Shown: positions 24,884 through 33,288 of the stretch, piece by piece | Position numbering within the stretch: position 1 is the first letter of the stretch | How the letters are laid out: each line of letters begins with the position of its first letter | NCBI GenBank assembly: GCA_035538795.1 | Contig: DATLJS010000020.1 | Coordinates: forward strand, 124,001 to 188,000 | From: JAJZGK01 sp035538795 | GTDB lineage: Bacteria > Pseudomonadota > Alphaproteobacteria > Rhodospirillales > Magnetospirillaceae | Reading direction: 5' to 3' | DNA length: 64,000 nt | Translations under genes and position numbers: made by a program | The notes under the pieces: model-generated | What the model was told of the DNA's origin: nothing | Seen by the model: the letters and a program-made list of their open reading frames with translations, nothing else | Databases searched by the model: none

Positions 24884-25579
24884 CTAGGCGTGGACGGCCG
24901 ACAATCGATGATTGAAATCATTGGCGCTTCGCAAGCCGTTGGTCGCCAGATCGGTGATGGAATTGAGATACTCGACGGACGTTGGATTCAGATTGATATA
25001 CTCAAAGTCAATACGCCCATCCCACATAAAGTATGTGTTCCAGTACAGTTGATAATTTGAAATTACAGACTCGTATTTATCCTCATCGAAATCGAGCAAG
25101 TATTCCACCGTTGGAAATTTTCTGACAAATATAAGTTTTCCAGAGCTGTTTCCAACAAACCAGTTGTCGTGATGATACCCCCTCCAGGGAGCACCTTTGC
25201 CATCAACGCCGCGGCACATTTCCACCATCACCGATGGAGTTTCCACATATCCGGCTTTGCCGATACGCGACATTTCCTTCAACAGGGTAAAAGGGTTGTT
25301 CAAATCTTCGACAACGTGACGGCAATACACGAAATCAAAATATTTGTCCGGAAACGGCAGAGAACCCTCAGCATCGCCCGTATAAATATTCTCTCGAAGA
25401 ATTCCCTCGGGCAGAACATCCCAATAAAACTCCCGGTCGAACAAATGGGTGGCACGCCTGAAAGGCGCAATTCCCGGACCGATTTCCAGAACCCGCGCTC
25501 CTTGCGGTATGGAATCCGCTACGTAGTTCTGCACCCCGTCAAGAGGCCCCCACCATTTCCTAACTGTTTGCGACAGCAT
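24884..25579 (-). CDS. Class I SAM-dependent methyltransferase, AT-rich accessory gene
   Basis: A 231-residue protein with the class I methyltransferase core in its first half: ARVLEIGPGIAPFRRA is motif I and FDFVYCRHVVEDLNNPFTLLKEMSRIGKAGYVETP covers the region after it. The second half, rich in aromatic residues, looks like a specificity domain. Related proteins occur in surface-polysaccharide and glycan gene clusters, so a sugar or glycan substrate is possible. Base composition is clearly more AT-rich than in neighbours, and it lies in a patch that ends at an integrase fragment and tRNA-Arg, suggesting acquisition. The start at 25579 is chosen over an upstream TTG at 25642. Confidence 0.78.
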   Translation of the reverse strand: MLSQTVRKWWGPLDGVQNYVADSIPQGARVLEIGPGIAPFRRATHLFDREFYWDVLPEGILRENIYTGDAEGSLPFPDKYFDFVYCRHVVEDLNNPFTLLKEMSRIGKAGYVETPSVMVEMCRGVDGKGAPWRGYHHDNWFVGNSSGKLIFVRKFPTVEYLLDFDEDKYESVISNYQLYWNTYFMWDGRIDFEYINLNPTSVEYLNSITDLATNGLRSANDFNHRLSAVHA

Positions 25580-25798
25580 GACGACGCCCTCACCATGCGA
25601 ATGAAAAATACCCACAAAATATACGCCAGAAAGTTTTAACAAACAGCCAATTAACCCAAAATTGTCCAGTATCTGTTTTGCGGCTTATCCCGTTGGCTCC
25701 GGCTGCACCAAAGTTGGCAGGTACCCCACTGAACCAAGCCGTTGACAGCCGCATTGATGTTTTCATTACGTTCTTGTATCGAACCGCTGGAAATATAA

Positions 25799-26023
25799 CC
25801 GCCCCTGTCTAGAGCCGAGTGCGCCGGGAAGAAGACCGCCGGTGGCAACTCGAAGGGCCATGCACACGCCAGCCTTAAAACGACCGAGCGTTACGCCAAG
25901 ATGTTTGACGGTGATCTACGCAACGCATTTAAGGCGACGGAGGCGCTGCAATTGCCGCCTCCGTCAGAAAAATCGAGGAAAATGAGCCGGAAACACATTG
26001 GCGGCAGGCGGGAGGAAGCCTAG
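25799..26023 (+). pseudogene. C-terminal remnant of a tyrosine recombinase/phage integrase
   Basis: The + frame that ends at TAG 26021-26023 encodes GHAHASLKTTERYAKM, which fits the C-terminal active-site region of tyrosine integrases (commonly LGHSSLKTTERYAH), including the catalytic Tyr. About 40 further residues follow. The upstream box with HxLRH and the catalytic Arg are absent; the frame is closed by TAA at 25796. Only the last 60-75 residues remain, so it is not functional. Its position 240 bp from the 3' end of tRNA-Arg is the usual place for an integrase of a tRNA-targeting element. The assignment rests on a short motif. Confidence 0.5.
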
Positions 26024-26058
26024 GAAAAATACAGCGTTTTTCAGTCACCTAGTGATTT

Positions 26059-26084
26059 AGGTGAGTTTGCTACACAATGCCGTA
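26059..26084 (+). repeat. Imperfect direct repeat, copy 1
   Basis: Twenty-six bases beginning AGGTGAGTTTGCT match the copy at 26237-26262 at 22 positions. The first 13 bases are identical. The left end overlaps a 7-bp inverted repeat at 26045-26064. These may be integrase-binding or attachment remnants. Confidence 0.5.
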
Positions 26085-26236
26085 GAAGTGCTGATAGGCT
26101 CCAGCCGAATAGCGCCGACTTGCCTTGACCAACAGTTTCTTTGGTAAGAGTTTTAAAAATAGACATGGAAAACTTATACAGCGGGCCGCCTCAAAGTTCC
26201 ACCCGTTGATAGCGTGTTTGTCAGACGATCCTCTCC

Positions 26237-26262
26237 AGGTGAGTTTGCTCCATAATTCCGCA
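26237..26262 (+). repeat. Imperfect direct repeat, copy 2, adjoining the tRNA 3' end
   Basis: The second copy of the AGGTGAGTTTGCT repeat ends five bases before the CCA end of tRNA-Arg, 178 bp from copy 1. The placement at the tRNA end fits an arm or attachment site of a former integrative element. Confidence 0.5.
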
Positions 26263-26266
26263 AAGC

Positions 26267-26343
26267 TGGCGACCCCAGCAGGATTCGAACCTGCGACCTG
26301 CCGCTTAGAAGGCGGCTGCTCTATCCAACTGAGCTATGGGGCC
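26267..26343 (-). tRNA. tRNA-Arg (anticodon TCT)
   Basis: The minus strand folds as a full 77-base tRNA. The acceptor stem is GGCCCCA with TGGGGTC; the D-arm has AGCTCAGTTGGATAGAGC; the anticodon stem GCCGC / GCGGC closes the loop CTTCTAA, giving anticodon TCT, which reads AGA. The T-arm is GCAGG-TTCGAAT-CCTGC. The terminal CCA is encoded in the DNA. The 3' end faces the integrase fragment. Confidence 0.96.
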
Positions 26344-26357
26344 ACACAATGAAAAAA

Positions 26358-26378
26358 GGCGGGCATCAACGGCCCGCC
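26358..26378 (-). terminator. Terminator of the NDUFS4-like gene
   Basis: A perfect 7-bp stem GGCGGGC / GCCCGCC with a 7-base loop; six A residues on its left become a T-tract on the minus strand, and TTTT lies on the right. It separates the NDUFS4-like gene from the tRNA. Confidence 0.85.
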
Positions 26379-26400
26379 TTTTATTCTGGCAGGGCCGGTA

Positions 26401-26697
26401 TCAGGAAATTCTGCCGAAAGCGAAGTTGTCGGCGTAGTTCTTCGGCTTGGAAGCCTTGACCCGCGCTTCCGGCACCACGGTGTATTCCAGGCCTTCGCGC
26501 TTGGCGTAGGCGATGGCGTCTTCCTGGGTGTCGAATTTCAGCTTCAACTGCGACAAGGTGTCGCGCGAACCCGTCCAACCCATCAGAGCGTCGGGAGACT
26601 TGCGATCCGAGGGTTCGTATTCGACAACCCACTTGCGGGCTAGGCGGCCGGACTGCATGGCGGTCTTGGCCGGACGATAGATGCGAACCTTGGGCAT
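26401..26697 (-). CDS. NDUFS4-like accessory subunit of NADH:ubiquinone oxidoreductase
   Basis: A 98-residue soluble protein of the ETC complex I 18-kDa subunit family (NDUFS4 type), an accessory subunit shared by alphaproteobacteria and mitochondria. Recognisable parts are VRIYRPAKTAMQSGR, WVVEYEPSDRKSPDALMGWTGS, DTLSQLKLKFDTQEDAIAYAKREG and the C-terminal KPKNYADNFAF. It is full length for bacterial members. It stands outside any nuo operon, as is common. The presence of this gene is a strong sign of an alphaproteobacterial host. Confidence 0.93.
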   Translation of the reverse strand: MPKVRIYRPAKTAMQSGRLARKWVVEYEPSDRKSPDALMGWTGSRDTLSQLKLKFDTQEDAIAYAKREGLEYTVVPEARVKASKPKNYADNFAFGRIS

Positions 26698-26802
26698 TGC
26701 AGGAATCCCTTGATCTTATGGCGTTGGAAAGGACTTAGCACAGCGGGGCCGATCGTTCAACCGGCCTTCCATCGGGATGTCGGTCAATAGACAAGCGGCA
26801 GG

Positions 26803-26840
26803 CGACAGACTGGACGCTTCCCTGGCGCTCCAGCCTGTCG
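26803..26840 (-). terminator. Stem-loop downstream of gltD
   Basis: CGACAG (26803-26808) and CTGTCG (26835-26840) pair, and an inner CTGGA / TCCAG stem extends the hairpin. It lies just after the gltD stop on the minus strand but has no T-tract, so it may stabilise the message end rather than terminate transcription by itself. Confidence 0.4.
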
Positions 26841-26849
26841 ATCTCCCCT

Positions 26850-28265
26850 TTAGCGCGGCAGTTCCGACGATCCCATCAGGAACAGGTCCACCGCGCGGGC
26901 GGCCTGACGACCTTCGCGGATGGCCCAGACCACCAGGGACTGCCCGCGGCGCATGTCGCCGGCGGCGAAAACCTTGTCCACCGAGGTACGGTAGTTTTCC
27001 GTATCGGCGGCGACGTTGCCGCGCTGGTCCTTGTCCACGCCGAGCTGAGCCAGCAGACCTTCGTGAACCGGATGCACGAAACCCATGGCCAGCAGCACCA
27101 GATCGGCCTTCAGCTCGAACTCGCTGCCGGGAACCACCTTCAGCTTTTCGTCCACCTGCGCGCAAGTGACAGAGGCGACCTTGCCCCCTGCCCCGTTGAC
27201 CTTCAGGGCGGTAACGCTCCAGCGGCGTTCGCAGCCCTCGTCATGGGACGTGGAAGTGCGCAGCTTGTTCGGCCACAGCGGCCAGACCACGGCCTTGTCT
27301 TCCTTGACCGGCGGCTTGGGCATGATCTCAAGCTGGGTGATCGAAACGGCGCCGTGGCGGTTGGAGGTGCCGACGCAATCCGAGCCGGTGTCGCCGCCGC
27401 CGATGACCACCACATGCTTGCCCTTGGCGTGGATTTCCTTGTCTTTGGCGGCTTCGCCGGAAACCCGGCGGTTGTTCTGGCCCAGGAATTCCATGGCGAA
27501 ATGCACGCCGTCCAGGTCGCGACCGGGCACCGGCAGGTCGCGGGGCTTTTCCGAACCGCCCGTCAGCAGCACGGCGTCGAAACCCGCCAGCAGATCCGAA
27601 GCCTGGATGTCGATGCCGACGTTGACGCCGGTGCGGATGGTCACGCCTTCGGCCTTCAACTGTCCGGCGCGACGTTCGATGACCGCCTTGTCCAGCTTGA
27701 AGTCGGGAATGCCGTAACGCATCAGGCCGCCGACGAAGGCATTCTTTTCAAACAGCGTGACGTCGTGGCCGGCGCGGGCCAGTTGCTGCGAAGCGGCCAG
27801 GCCGGCGGGACCGGCGCCGATCACCGCCACTTTCTTGCCGGTGCGCGGACGCGAGGTGTCGGGCTTGATCCAGCCTTCGGCCCAGCCCTTCTCGACAATG
27901 GAATATTCGATGTCCTTGATCGTCACCGGCGCGTCGGTCAGGTTCAGGGTACAGGACTGCTCGCACGGAGCCGGGCAGATACGTCCGGTCAGTTCCGGGA
28001 AATTGTTGGTGGAATGCAGAACCTCCAGCGCCTCGCGCCAGCGGTTGCGGTACACCAGATCGTTCCAGTCGGGGATGATGTTGTTCACCGGACAGCCCGA
28101 ATGACAGAACGGCACGCCGCAATCCATGCAGCGGGCGCCCTGCTGCGACAGAACGGCGGGATCTTGCTGAACAGTGAATTCCTTGTAATGCGTCACGCGC
28201 TCGGCAACGGGAGCATAGCCGTGCTCGACGCGCTGGAATTCCTTGAAACCGGTCGGCTTACCCAT
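26850..28265 (-). CDS. gltD: Glutamate synthase (NADPH) small subunit
   Basis: A 471-residue flavoprotein that takes electrons from NADPH and passes them to GltB for glutamate synthesis in the cytoplasm. The N-terminal iron-sulfur region has CMDCGVPFCHSGCPVNN and a second cluster ICPAPCEQSC. The FAD-binding motif VIGAGPAGLAASQQLA starts near residue 149 and the NADPH-binding motif VIGGGDTGSDCVG lies in the middle. The end, GDMRRGQSLVVWAIREGRQAA, is typical. The ATG is one base after the gltB stop, so the two are translationally coupled. Confidence 0.97.
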   Translation of the reverse strand: MGKPTGFKEFQRVEHGYAPVAERVTHYKEFTVQQDPAVLSQQGARCMDCGVPFCHSGCPVNNIIPDWNDLVYRNRWREALEVLHSTNNFPELTGRICPAPCEQSCTLNLTDAPVTIKDIEYSIVEKGWAEGWIKPDTSRPRTGKKVAVIGAGPAGLAASQQLARAGHDVTLFEKNAFVGGLMRYGIPDFKLDKAVIERRAGQLKAEGVTIRTGVNVGIDIQASDLLAGFDAVLLTGGSEKPRDLPVPGRDLDGVHFAMEFLGQNNRRVSGEAAKDKEIHAKGKHVVVIGGGDTGSDCVGTSNRHGAVSITQLEIMPKPPVKEDKAVVWPLWPNKLRTSTSHDEGCERRWSVTALKVNGAGGKVASVTCAQVDEKLKVVPGSEFELKADLVLLAMGFVHPVHEGLLAQLGVDKDQRGNVAADTENYRTSVDKVFAAGDMRRGQSLVVWAIREGRQAARAVDLFLMGSSELPR

Positions 28266-28266
28266 T

Positions 28267-31200
28267 TCAGTTGCCTCCCTTCAGAGCGGCATCCTGAGCC
28301 TGGGTCTTCTGCATGGCCTCCAGGGCCTTGCGGTAATCGACCGGCATCACCTTGACGAACTTGGGCATGTAATATTCCCAATTGAGCAGAATGTCGTGGG
28401 CCCGCGCGCTGTTGGTGTAGCGGCGGTGGTTCTCGATCAGCGCCCGCAGACGCTGGGCGTCGTTGCGGGTCATGTCGGCGGACACATCCACCAGACCATG
28501 GCCTTCCAACTGGCCGCCGGACCAGTCCTGGGCTTCCAGGGCGTTGGTGTCCTCGGCGGCCACCGGCTCCAGTTCCACCATCGACATGTTGCAACGGCGA
28601 GAGAAATCGCCGGCTTCATCCAGCACATAGGCGATGCCGCCGCTCATGCCGGCAGCGAAATTGCGCCCGGTCTGGCCGATGACCACGACGATGCCGCCGG
28701 TCATGTATTCGCACCCGTGATCGCCCACGCCCTCGACGACGGCGGTGGCGCCGGAATTGCGCACGGCGAAGCGTTCGCCGCCGACGCCGCGGAAATAGGC
28801 CTCGCCCTCGGTGGCGCCGTAGAGAACGGTGTTGCCGACGATGATGTTGTTTTCCGCCACCAGCTTGGATTTGGCCGGCGGCATGATGACGATGCGGCCG
28901 CCGGACAAGCCCTTGCCCACATAGTCGTTGCCGTCGCCGGTCAGCTCGAGGCTGACGCCGCGGGCCAGGAACGCGCCAAAGCTCTGCCCGGCCGTGCCCG
29001 ACAGACGGATGCTGATGGTGTCCTCGGCCAATCCGGCCTGACCGTAGCGCTTGGCCACTTCGCCCGACAGCATGGCACCGACGGTGCGGTCGGTATTGCC
29101 CACCGGCAGCTCGATCTGCACCGGCTTGCGGGCTTCCAGAGCCGGCTTGGCCTGTGCGATCAGCTTGCGGTCCAGCACCTGATCCAGCTCATGGTTCTGG
29201 CTTTCGGTGTGGCGGATGGAAACCTCGGGCCCGACCTGCGGACGATGGAACAGCTTGGAGAAATCCAAGCCCTTGGCCTTCCAATGGGAAATAGCCTTGC
29301 GGGTTTCCAGCAGATCGGTGCGGCCGATCAAGTCGTCCAGCTTGCGCACGCCCAGGCTGGCCATCAGTTCGCGGGCTTCCTCGGCGACGAAGAAGAAGTA
29401 ATTGATGACGTGCTCGGGCTGGCCGGTAAAGCGCTTACGCAGTTCCGGATCCTGGGTGGCAACGCCCACCGGGCAGGTGTTCAGATGGCATTTGCGCATC
29501 ATGATGCAGCCGGCGGCGATCAGCGGCGCGGTGGCGAAGCCGAATTCGTCGGCCCCCAGCAGAGCGCCGATGACGACGTCGCGGCCGGTCTTCAGACCGC
29601 CGTCTACCTGAACCGAGACGCGGCCGCGCAGACGGTTCAGCACCAGGGTCTGATGGGCGTCCGCCAGCCCGATTTCCCAAGGGCTGCCGGCATGCTTGAT
29701 GGAGGTCAGCGGCGAAGCGCCGGTGCCGCCGTCGTAGCCGGAAATGGTGATGTGGTCGGCGCGTGCCTTGGCGACGCCGGCGGCGACGGTGCCGACGCCG
29801 GTTTCCGCCACCAGCTTGACGGAAACGCGGGCCACCGGATTGACGCTCTTCAGATCGAAGATTAGCTGGGCCAAATCCTCGATGGAATAGATGTCGTGGT
29901 GGGGCGGCGGGCTGATCAGGCCGACGCCGGGAGTGGAATGACGCACCTTGGCGATGGTGGAATCCACCTTGTGGCCGGGCAGTTGCCCGCCCTCGCCGGG
30001 CTTGGCGCCCTGGGCCATCTTGATCTGGATGTCGTCGGCGTTGACCAGATATTCGGCGGTGACGCCGAAACGACCCGACGCCACCTGCTTGATGGCCGAA
30101 CGCATGGAATCGCCGTTGGCCAGAGGCAGGAAACGCTCGGCTTCCTCGCCGCCTTCGCCCGTGTTCGACTTACCGCCGATGCGGTTCATGGCGATGGCCA
30201 GGGTGGTGTGGGCCTCGCGGCTGATGGAACCGAAGCTCATGGCGCCGGTGACGAAGCGCTTGACGATGTCCTTGGCGGACTCCACCTCTTCCAGCGGCAC
30301 GGGCTTGCCGACGGGCTTCAGATCGAACAGACCGCGAAGCGTCATCAGCTTCTCGTTCTGCTCGTTGATCTGCCGGGCGAAGTCGAGGAAACGGTCGCGG
30401 GAATTGCCGCGCACCGCGTGCTGAAGCGCCGCGATGCTGTCGGACGTCCACAGATGGTCTTCGCCACGGATGCGGTGAGCATATTCGCCGCCCACGTCCA
30501 GATGCTGAGCCAGGACCGGCGAGGCGCCATAGGCGGCCTGATGACGGCGTACGGTTTCCTCTGCCACCTCGATCACGCCGACGCCGCCGATATTGGAGCT
30601 GGTGCCCTTGAAATATTTGGCGACGAACTCTTCCGACAGGCCCAGGGCGTCGAAAATCTGCGCGCCGCAATAAGACTGATAGGTGCTGATGCCCATCTTG
30701 GCCATCACCTTCAGGATCGCCTTGTCGACACCTTTGATGAAGCGCTTGTTGAGTTCGCATTCCGGCAAGGGTTCCGACAGGGTCGGAGCCATGGCCGCCA
30801 GAGTCTCGAACACCAGATAGGGATTGATCGCCTCGGCGCCGTAACCGGCCAGGGTGCAGAAATGATGGATTTCGCGGGCTTCGCCGGTCTCGATGACCAG
30901 ACCAACCTCGGTGCGCTTGCCCGCCGCCACCAGATGATGATGCACGGAAACCGTGGCCAGCAGGGCCGGAATGGCCACGCGGTCCGGGCCGATGCCGCGA
31001 TCCGACAGGATGATGATGTTGATGCCGGCGGCGACGCGGTTGCTGACCTCGGCCTTCAGGGCTTCAATGGCCCTTTCCATGCCGGCGGCGCCTTCGGCCA
31101 CCGGCCAGGTGATGTCGAGCGTCACCGAGCGGAAGGCGTTATCGGCGTGTTCGCTGATGCCGCGAATCTTCTCCAGATCCTCGTTGGTCAGGATGGGCTG

Positions 31201-32907
31201 ACGCACCTCGAGACGCTTACGGGTGTTCTCTTCCGGCTTGCCCAGCAGATTGGGGCGCGGGCCGATGAAGCTGACCAGGCTCATCACCGCTTCTTCGCGG
31301 ATGGAATCGATGGGCGGGTTGGTCACCTGGGCGAAGCATTGCTTGAAATAGGTGTAAAGCAGCTTCGACTTGGAGGAGAGCACCGAAATCGGCGTGTCGG
31401 TGCCCATCGAGCCGATGGCTTCCTGACCGGAAACGGCCAAAGGCGCCAGCAGGAACTTGGTGTCTTCCTGGGTATAGCCGAAGGCCTGCTGACGATCCAG
31501 CAGGGTGGCGGGATCGGCGGGCTTGGGCGTGACCTTGGCCGGCAGGTCTTCCAGAACGATCTGGGTCTTGGCCAGCGCGGCGGCGTAAGGGTGGGCCTCG
31601 GTCAGTTGCGCCTTGACCTCGGCGTCATCGATGATGCGGCCCTGCTCCAGGTCGATCAGCAGCATCTTGCCGGGCTGCAGACGCCACTTCTTGACGATCT
31701 TCTCTTCCGGGAAGGTCAGCACGCCCATTTCGGACGCCAGCATGACGATGTCGTCGTCGGTCACCAGATAGCGAGCCGGACGCAGGCCGTTGCGGTCGAG
31801 GGTGGCGCCGATCTGGCGGCCATCGGTGAAACAGACCGCCGCCGGGCCGTCCCACGGCTCCATCAGGGCGGCGTGATATTCGTAGAAGCTGCGGCGGGTT
31901 TCATCCATCAGCGGATTACCGGCCCAGGCTTCCGGCACCATCACCATCATGGCGTGCGCCAGGGAATAGCCGCCCTGCACCAGCAGTTCCAGGGCGTTGT
32001 CGAAGCTGGCCGAATCCGACTGGCCTTCAAAGGTCAACGGCCACAGCTTGTTCAGATCGTCGCCCAGCACATCCGACTTCATGGCGCCGCGACGGGCGGC
32101 CATCCAGTTCAGGTTGCCGCGCAGGGTGTTGATCTCGCCGTTATGGCAGATCATGCGGAAGGGATGGGCCAGGCTCCACTTGGGGAAAGTGTTGGTGGAG
32201 AAACGCTGATGCACCAGGGCCAAAGCCGACACCAGACGCTCGTCGGCCAGATCGGTGTAATAGACGCCCACCTGATCCGCCAGCAGCATGCCTTTGTAGA
32301 CGATGGTGCGGCTGGACATGGAGGTGACGTAGAAATCAACGCCGGTGTCGCCCAGTTCGGCGGCGACCTTGTTGGAAATCTGCTTGCGGACGACGAACAG
32401 CTTGCGCTCGAAGGCATCCTGATCGGCAAGAGCGGCCGACTTGCCGACATAGATCTGACGGACCACCGGCTCGCAGGCCTTGACGCTTTCGCCCAGGGTG
32501 GAATTGTCCACCGGCACGTCGCGCCAGCCCAGCATCACCTGCCCCTCGGCCTTGACGGTGCTTTCGATGATGGCCTCGCACTTCGCTCGCGAGGCCGAAT
32601 CGCGGGGCAGGAAGAACATGCCGACGCCGTAAGCGCCCTTTTCCGGCAAGGCGATCTTCAAGGCTTCGGCTTCCGCCCGCAGGAAAGCGTCGGGCAACTG
32701 GATCAGAATACCGGCGCCGTCGCCGGCCAGAGGGTCGGCCCCCACCGCGCCTCGGTGAGTCAGATTGGTCAGGATCTCCAGGCCCTGGCGGACGATTTTA
32801 TGCGTCGCCCGGTTCTTGATGTCGGCAACGAAGCCGACGCCGCAGGCGTCGTGCTCGTTCTTCGGATCATAAAGGCCCTGTTGGCTAGGAAAACCCTTCG
32901 AAATCAT
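28267..32907 (-). CDS. gltB: Glutamate synthase (NADPH) large subunit
   Basis: A 1,546-residue enzyme that transfers the amide nitrogen of glutamine to 2-oxoglutarate. After a propeptide of 21 residues the class II glutaminase starts at the Cys in DACGVGFVAD. The central domain and the FMN synthase domain follow (PPHHDIYSIEDLAQLIFDL, SGYDGGTGASPL). The 3Fe-4S motif is CIMMRKCHLNTCPVG, and the C-terminal GXGXG beta-helix ends the protein. The length is normal for bacterial GltB. The ATG at 32907 is used because the open frame back to 33105 crosses AT-rich promoter DNA and has no homology. Nitrogen control is likely but no clear site was found. Confidence 0.97.
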   Translation of the reverse strand: MISKGFPSQQGLYDPKNEHDACGVGFVADIKNRATHKIVRQGLEILTNLTHRGAVGADPLAGDGAGILIQLPDAFLRAEAEALKIALPEKGAYGVGMFFLPRDSASRAKCEAIIESTVKAEGQVMLGWRDVPVDNSTLGESVKACEPVVRQIYVGKSAALADQDAFERKLFVVRKQISNKVAAELGDTGVDFYVTSMSSRTIVYKGMLLADQVGVYYTDLADERLVSALALVHQRFSTNTFPKWSLAHPFRMICHNGEINTLRGNLNWMAARRGAMKSDVLGDDLNKLWPLTFEGQSDSASFDNALELLVQGGYSLAHAMMVMVPEAWAGNPLMDETRRSFYEYHAALMEPWDGPAAVCFTDGRQIGATLDRNGLRPARYLVTDDDIVMLASEMGVLTFPEEKIVKKWRLQPGKMLLIDLEQGRIIDDAEVKAQLTEAHPYAAALAKTQIVLEDLPAKVTPKPADPATLLDRQQAFGYTQEDTKFLLAPLAVSGQEAIGSMGTDTPISVLSSKSKLLYTYFKQCFAQVTNPPIDSIREEAVMSLVSFIGPRPNLLGKPEENTRKRLEVRQPILTNEDLEKIRGISEHADNAFRSVTLDITWPVAEGAAGMERAIEALKAEVSNRVAAGINIIILSDRGIGPDRVAIPALLATVSVHHHLVAAGKRTEVGLVIETGEAREIHHFCTLAGYGAEAINPYLVFETLAAMAPTLSEPLPECELNKRFIKGVDKAILKVMAKMGISTYQSYCGAQIFDALGLSEEFVAKYFKGTSSNIGGVGVIEVAEETVRRHQAAYGASPVLAQHLDVGGEYAHRIRGEDHLWTSDSIAALQHAVRGNSRDRFLDFARQINEQNEKLMTLRGLFDLKPVGKPVPLEEVESAKDIVKRFVTGAMSFGSISREAHTTLAIAMNRIGGKSNTGEGGEEAERFLPLANGDSMRSAIKQVASGRFGVTAEYLVNADDIQIKMAQGAKPGEGGQLPGHKVDSTIAKVRHSTPGVGLISPPPHHDIYSIEDLAQLIFDLKSVNPVARVSVKLVAETGVGTVAAGVAKARADHITISGYDGGTGASPLTSIKHAGSPWEIGLADAHQTLVLNRLRGRVSVQVDGGLKTGRDVVIGALLGADEFGFATAPLIAAGCIMMRKCHLNTCPVGVATQDPELRKRFTGQPEHVINYFFFVAEEARELMASLGVRKLDDLIGRTDLLETRKAISHWKAKGLDFSKLFHRPQVGPEVSIRHTESQNHELDQVLDRKLIAQAKPALEARKPVQIELPVGNTDRTVGAMLSGEVAKRYGQAGLAEDTISIRLSGTAGQSFGAFLARGVSLELTGDGNDYVGKGLSGGRIVIMPPAKSKLVAENNIIVGNTVLYGATEGEAYFRGVGGERFAVRNSGATAVVEGVGDHGCEYMTGGIVVVIGQTGRNFAAGMSGGIAYVLDEAGDFSRRCNMSMVELEPVAAEDTNALEAQDWSGGQLEGHGLVDVSADMTRNDAQRLRALIENHRRYTNSARAHDILLNWEYYMPKFVKVMPVDYRKALEAMQKTQAQDAALKGGN

Positions 32908-33288
32908 ATCTTTACCTTTTTCCCCTCTGGCGCGGACGACGGGGCCCGGCCCAATTGAACTAACGCGTATAACAAAACAGTTCGCCGATGACACGCGCGA
33001 AATAACGGCCAAGAGGAACAAAGAGTTCAAAAAAATGGTATACGATATACATATATTTCGTAACATTATGATTTTTAACAATTTTATCGCAAAATTAGCA
33101 ACCATTCCCCTGTCGTGAAATTATGGTGCGGCAAAATTTCAGGGCTGGAATGACAAATGCTCGCGTGTTTAAAATTCTAAACATCATGTGTTTTATTATT
33201 AGACGCGTCGCCGCATGCCAGAACCATTGACAGAGGCGGCGCAGCAAGCCTTGATGCGGGATCGAAAGTTCACGGGATTGGACGTCAT
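32908..33288. other. Promoter region between gltB and the flavoprotein gene
   Basis: This 381-bp divergent intergenic region contains a strikingly AT-rich core (about 33020-33130) with runs such as GGTATACGATATACATATA. No gene was seen. A GG-N10-GC pattern at 33147-33160 vaguely resembles a sigma-54 promoter but matches poorly and points away from gltB. Confidence 0.6.

Larger units (their letters stand above)
25580..26266. other. Gene-poor accessory scar beside tRNA-Arg
   Basis: A 687-bp stretch with no complete gene. It contains the C-terminal fragment of a tyrosine recombinase (25799-26023), a 7-bp inverted repeat TCACCTA / TAGGTGA (26045-26064) and two imperfect 26-bp direct repeats (26059 and 26237). 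The part at 25640-25800 has an open minus-strand stretch of 65 codons that could not be assigned to anything. The composition is lower in GC than the flanking core genes. Confidence 0.6.

Noticed and set aside
25651..25848. A 65-codon minus-strand open frame in the accessory scar
   Set aside because: No recognisable family, no ribosome-binding site seen, and it overlaps the integrase remnant on the other strand. It could be another gene fragment but cannot be supported.
26125..26352. A 75-codon + strand open frame ending in a TPAGFEPATCRLEGG-like peptide
   Set aside because: It is the antisense of tRNA-Arg and flanking DNA. This peptide pattern is a well-known artefact of frames read across tRNA genes.
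29896..32958. A 1,020-codon open frame on the + strand inside gltB
   Set aside because: It is antisense to gltB, whose domains and cofactor motifs are complete. The translation is His/Gln/Gly-rich without any domain, as expected for an antisense frame in GC-rich DNA.
32908..33105. N-terminal extension of GltB
   Set aside because: It lies in AT-rich promoter DNA. The normal GltB propeptide and nucleophile Cys follow the ATG at 32907.
33147..33160. A GG-N10-GC pattern resembling a sigma-54 promoter between gltB and the flavoprotein gene
   Set aside because: Three consensus positions are wrong and it points away from gltB, where nitrogen control would be expected.
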